Source: Candidatus Nanopelagicales bacterium (GTDB lineage Bacteria > Actinomycetota > Actinomycetes > S36-B12 > UBA5976). From it: a DNA stretch of 25,491 nt. The notes beneath the pieces are model-generated. The model worked only from the letters and a program-made list of their open reading frames with translations. It made no database searches and had not been told where the DNA came from. How positions within the stretch are numbered: the first letter of the stretch is position 1; every line of letters begins with the position of its first letter. A program made the position numbers and the translations under genes. The stretch lies in NCBI GenBank assembly GCA_023254955.1, contig JALRKC010000003.1, positions 416 to 25,906 on the forward strand, read 5' to 3'. Shown here one piece after another: positions 24,867 to 25,491 of the stretch.

Positions 24867-25491
24867 CTACTGCTACCCCACTTGTAAATTTCAGACGGTG
24901 GCTCTTCATTTCTAAGTTGTGCAAGTAGATTGGCAATTTCGCGCATCAATCTTGCAGTACCGACCTTTAGGACTTCTGAATCAATAGGCCTTCCCCTTAG
25001 GTCATCTAAATTTAACGGTTTGCCGGCAATAATCTTTATAGTTTTTCTTGGAAACAAATTTAGTTTTTTCTGATAAGGCGCCATTATTTCTTGCGCCCCC
25101 CACTGCGCAACCGGAATTAATGGAACGTTTGCACTTAGGGCCACATTTACTGCTCCAGACTTTCCAGTCATTGGCCACAAATTTGGATCGCGAGTTAATG
25201 TTCCCTCGGGATAAATAACAACGGCTTCGCCTCGCTTGACACTGGCGATTGAATAATTAACACTCAAAGCTGCTGCATTAGAGTTTCGGTAAACGGGAAT
25301 TTGCCCCGCATTTTTGATAACTTTTCCTAAAATTGGTAAGCGAAATAAAGAAGCTTTCCCAAGAAATCGTGGTGGGCGATCGTTGTCCCACAAAAAGTGT
25401 GCGATAACCAACGGATCAATCCATGAAATATGGTTTGGACAAACCACAATTCCTGAATCAATTCCTAGATTTTCCACTCCGTGATATTCAC
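24863..25491 (-). CDS. plsC: 1-acyl-sn-glycerol-3-phosphate acyltransferase (5' end outside window)
   Basis: PlsC-type enzymes acylate lysophosphatidic acid to phosphatidic acid. The catalytic HX4D motif is in CPNHISWIDP, and the glycerol-phosphate-binding block is YPEGTLTRDP, a variant of EGTRS. The reading frame stays open to the window edge, with EYHG before the GTG at 25475–25477. Family members normally have more residues before this point (a loop such as VEGLENLP follows a hydrophobic start), so the GTG is probably internal and the true start lies beyond 25491. It is coupled to gpsA by a four-base overlap. Confidence 0.9.
   Translation of the reverse strand, partial: EYHGVENLGIDSGIVVCPNHISWIDPLVIAHFLWDNDRPPRFLGKASLFRLPILGKVIKNAGQIPVYRNSNAAALSVNYSIASVKRGEAVVIYPEGTLTRDPNLWPMTGKSGAVNVALSANVPLIPVAQWGAQEIMAPYQKKLNLFPRKTIKIIAGKPLNLDDLRGRPIDSEVLKVGTARLMREIANLLAQLRNEEPPSEIYKWGSSR

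Overview
This window is a gene-dense housekeeping stretch of a low-G+C (about 40% by eye) bacterial chromosome. Gene content and order point to Actinobacteria: rnc–DUF177–SepIVA-like, smc–ftsY–amtB–glnB–ffh, rpsP–khpA–rimM–trmD–rplS–lepB–rnhB–yraN–comM–dprA–xerC and rpmB/thiL/ddl/gpsA all follow actinobacterial synteny. Low G+C, one- to eight-base gaps, ATGA overlaps, butted convergent stop codons, trimmed proteins and genes missing from otherwise conserved blocks suggest a streamlined lineage, plausibly a freshwater acI/Nanopelagicales-type organism. That placement is inference from synteny and composition.

Layout. Of 30 genes, 28 lie on the minus strand, so the window is best read right to left. 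(a) 25491–21828: plsC (5' end outside the window), gpsA, ddl and thiL, covering phospholipid precursors, the cell-wall dipeptide and thiamine diphosphate. (b) rpmB alone on the plus strand at 21639–21827, divergent from recG and convergent with thiL. (c) 21528–11063: a probable ten-gene transcription unit recG–rsmD–coaD–sepIVA-like–DUF177–rpmF–rnc–mutM–smc–ftsY, covering recombination, rRNA methylation, CoA, septation, L32, RNase III, DNA repair, chromosome organisation and the SRP receptor. (d) 10931–7772: amtB–glnB, then ffh. (e) A small plus-strand Xre-type regulator (7560–7775) between ffh and rpsP. (f) 7459–3370: rpsP–khpA–rimM–trmD, then rplS behind a structured 150-base leader, lepB and rnhB. 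(g) A 254-base noncoding gap (3116–3369), the largest in the window, then yraN–comM–dprA and the first 18 codons of a probable xerC at the left edge.

How the genes work together. Blocks (c), (d) and (f) supply ribosome proteins, rRNA/tRNA modification and the co-translational targeting pathway (Ffh, FtsY, LepB). AmtB–GlnB is the ammonium uptake and nitrogen-sensing pair. yraN–comM–dprA–xerC is a DNA-processing block including natural-transformation genes.

No mobile element, CRISPR array, rRNA, tRNA or obvious recent transfer is visible. The best candidates for something undescribed are the orphan antitoxin-like Xre gene sharing a palindromic promoter region with rpsP; long Glu/Ala-rich tails on both L19 and S16; a structured rplS leader; and the noncoding gap upstream of yraN, which has paired DnaA-box-like sites, a palindrome and flanking direct repeats.
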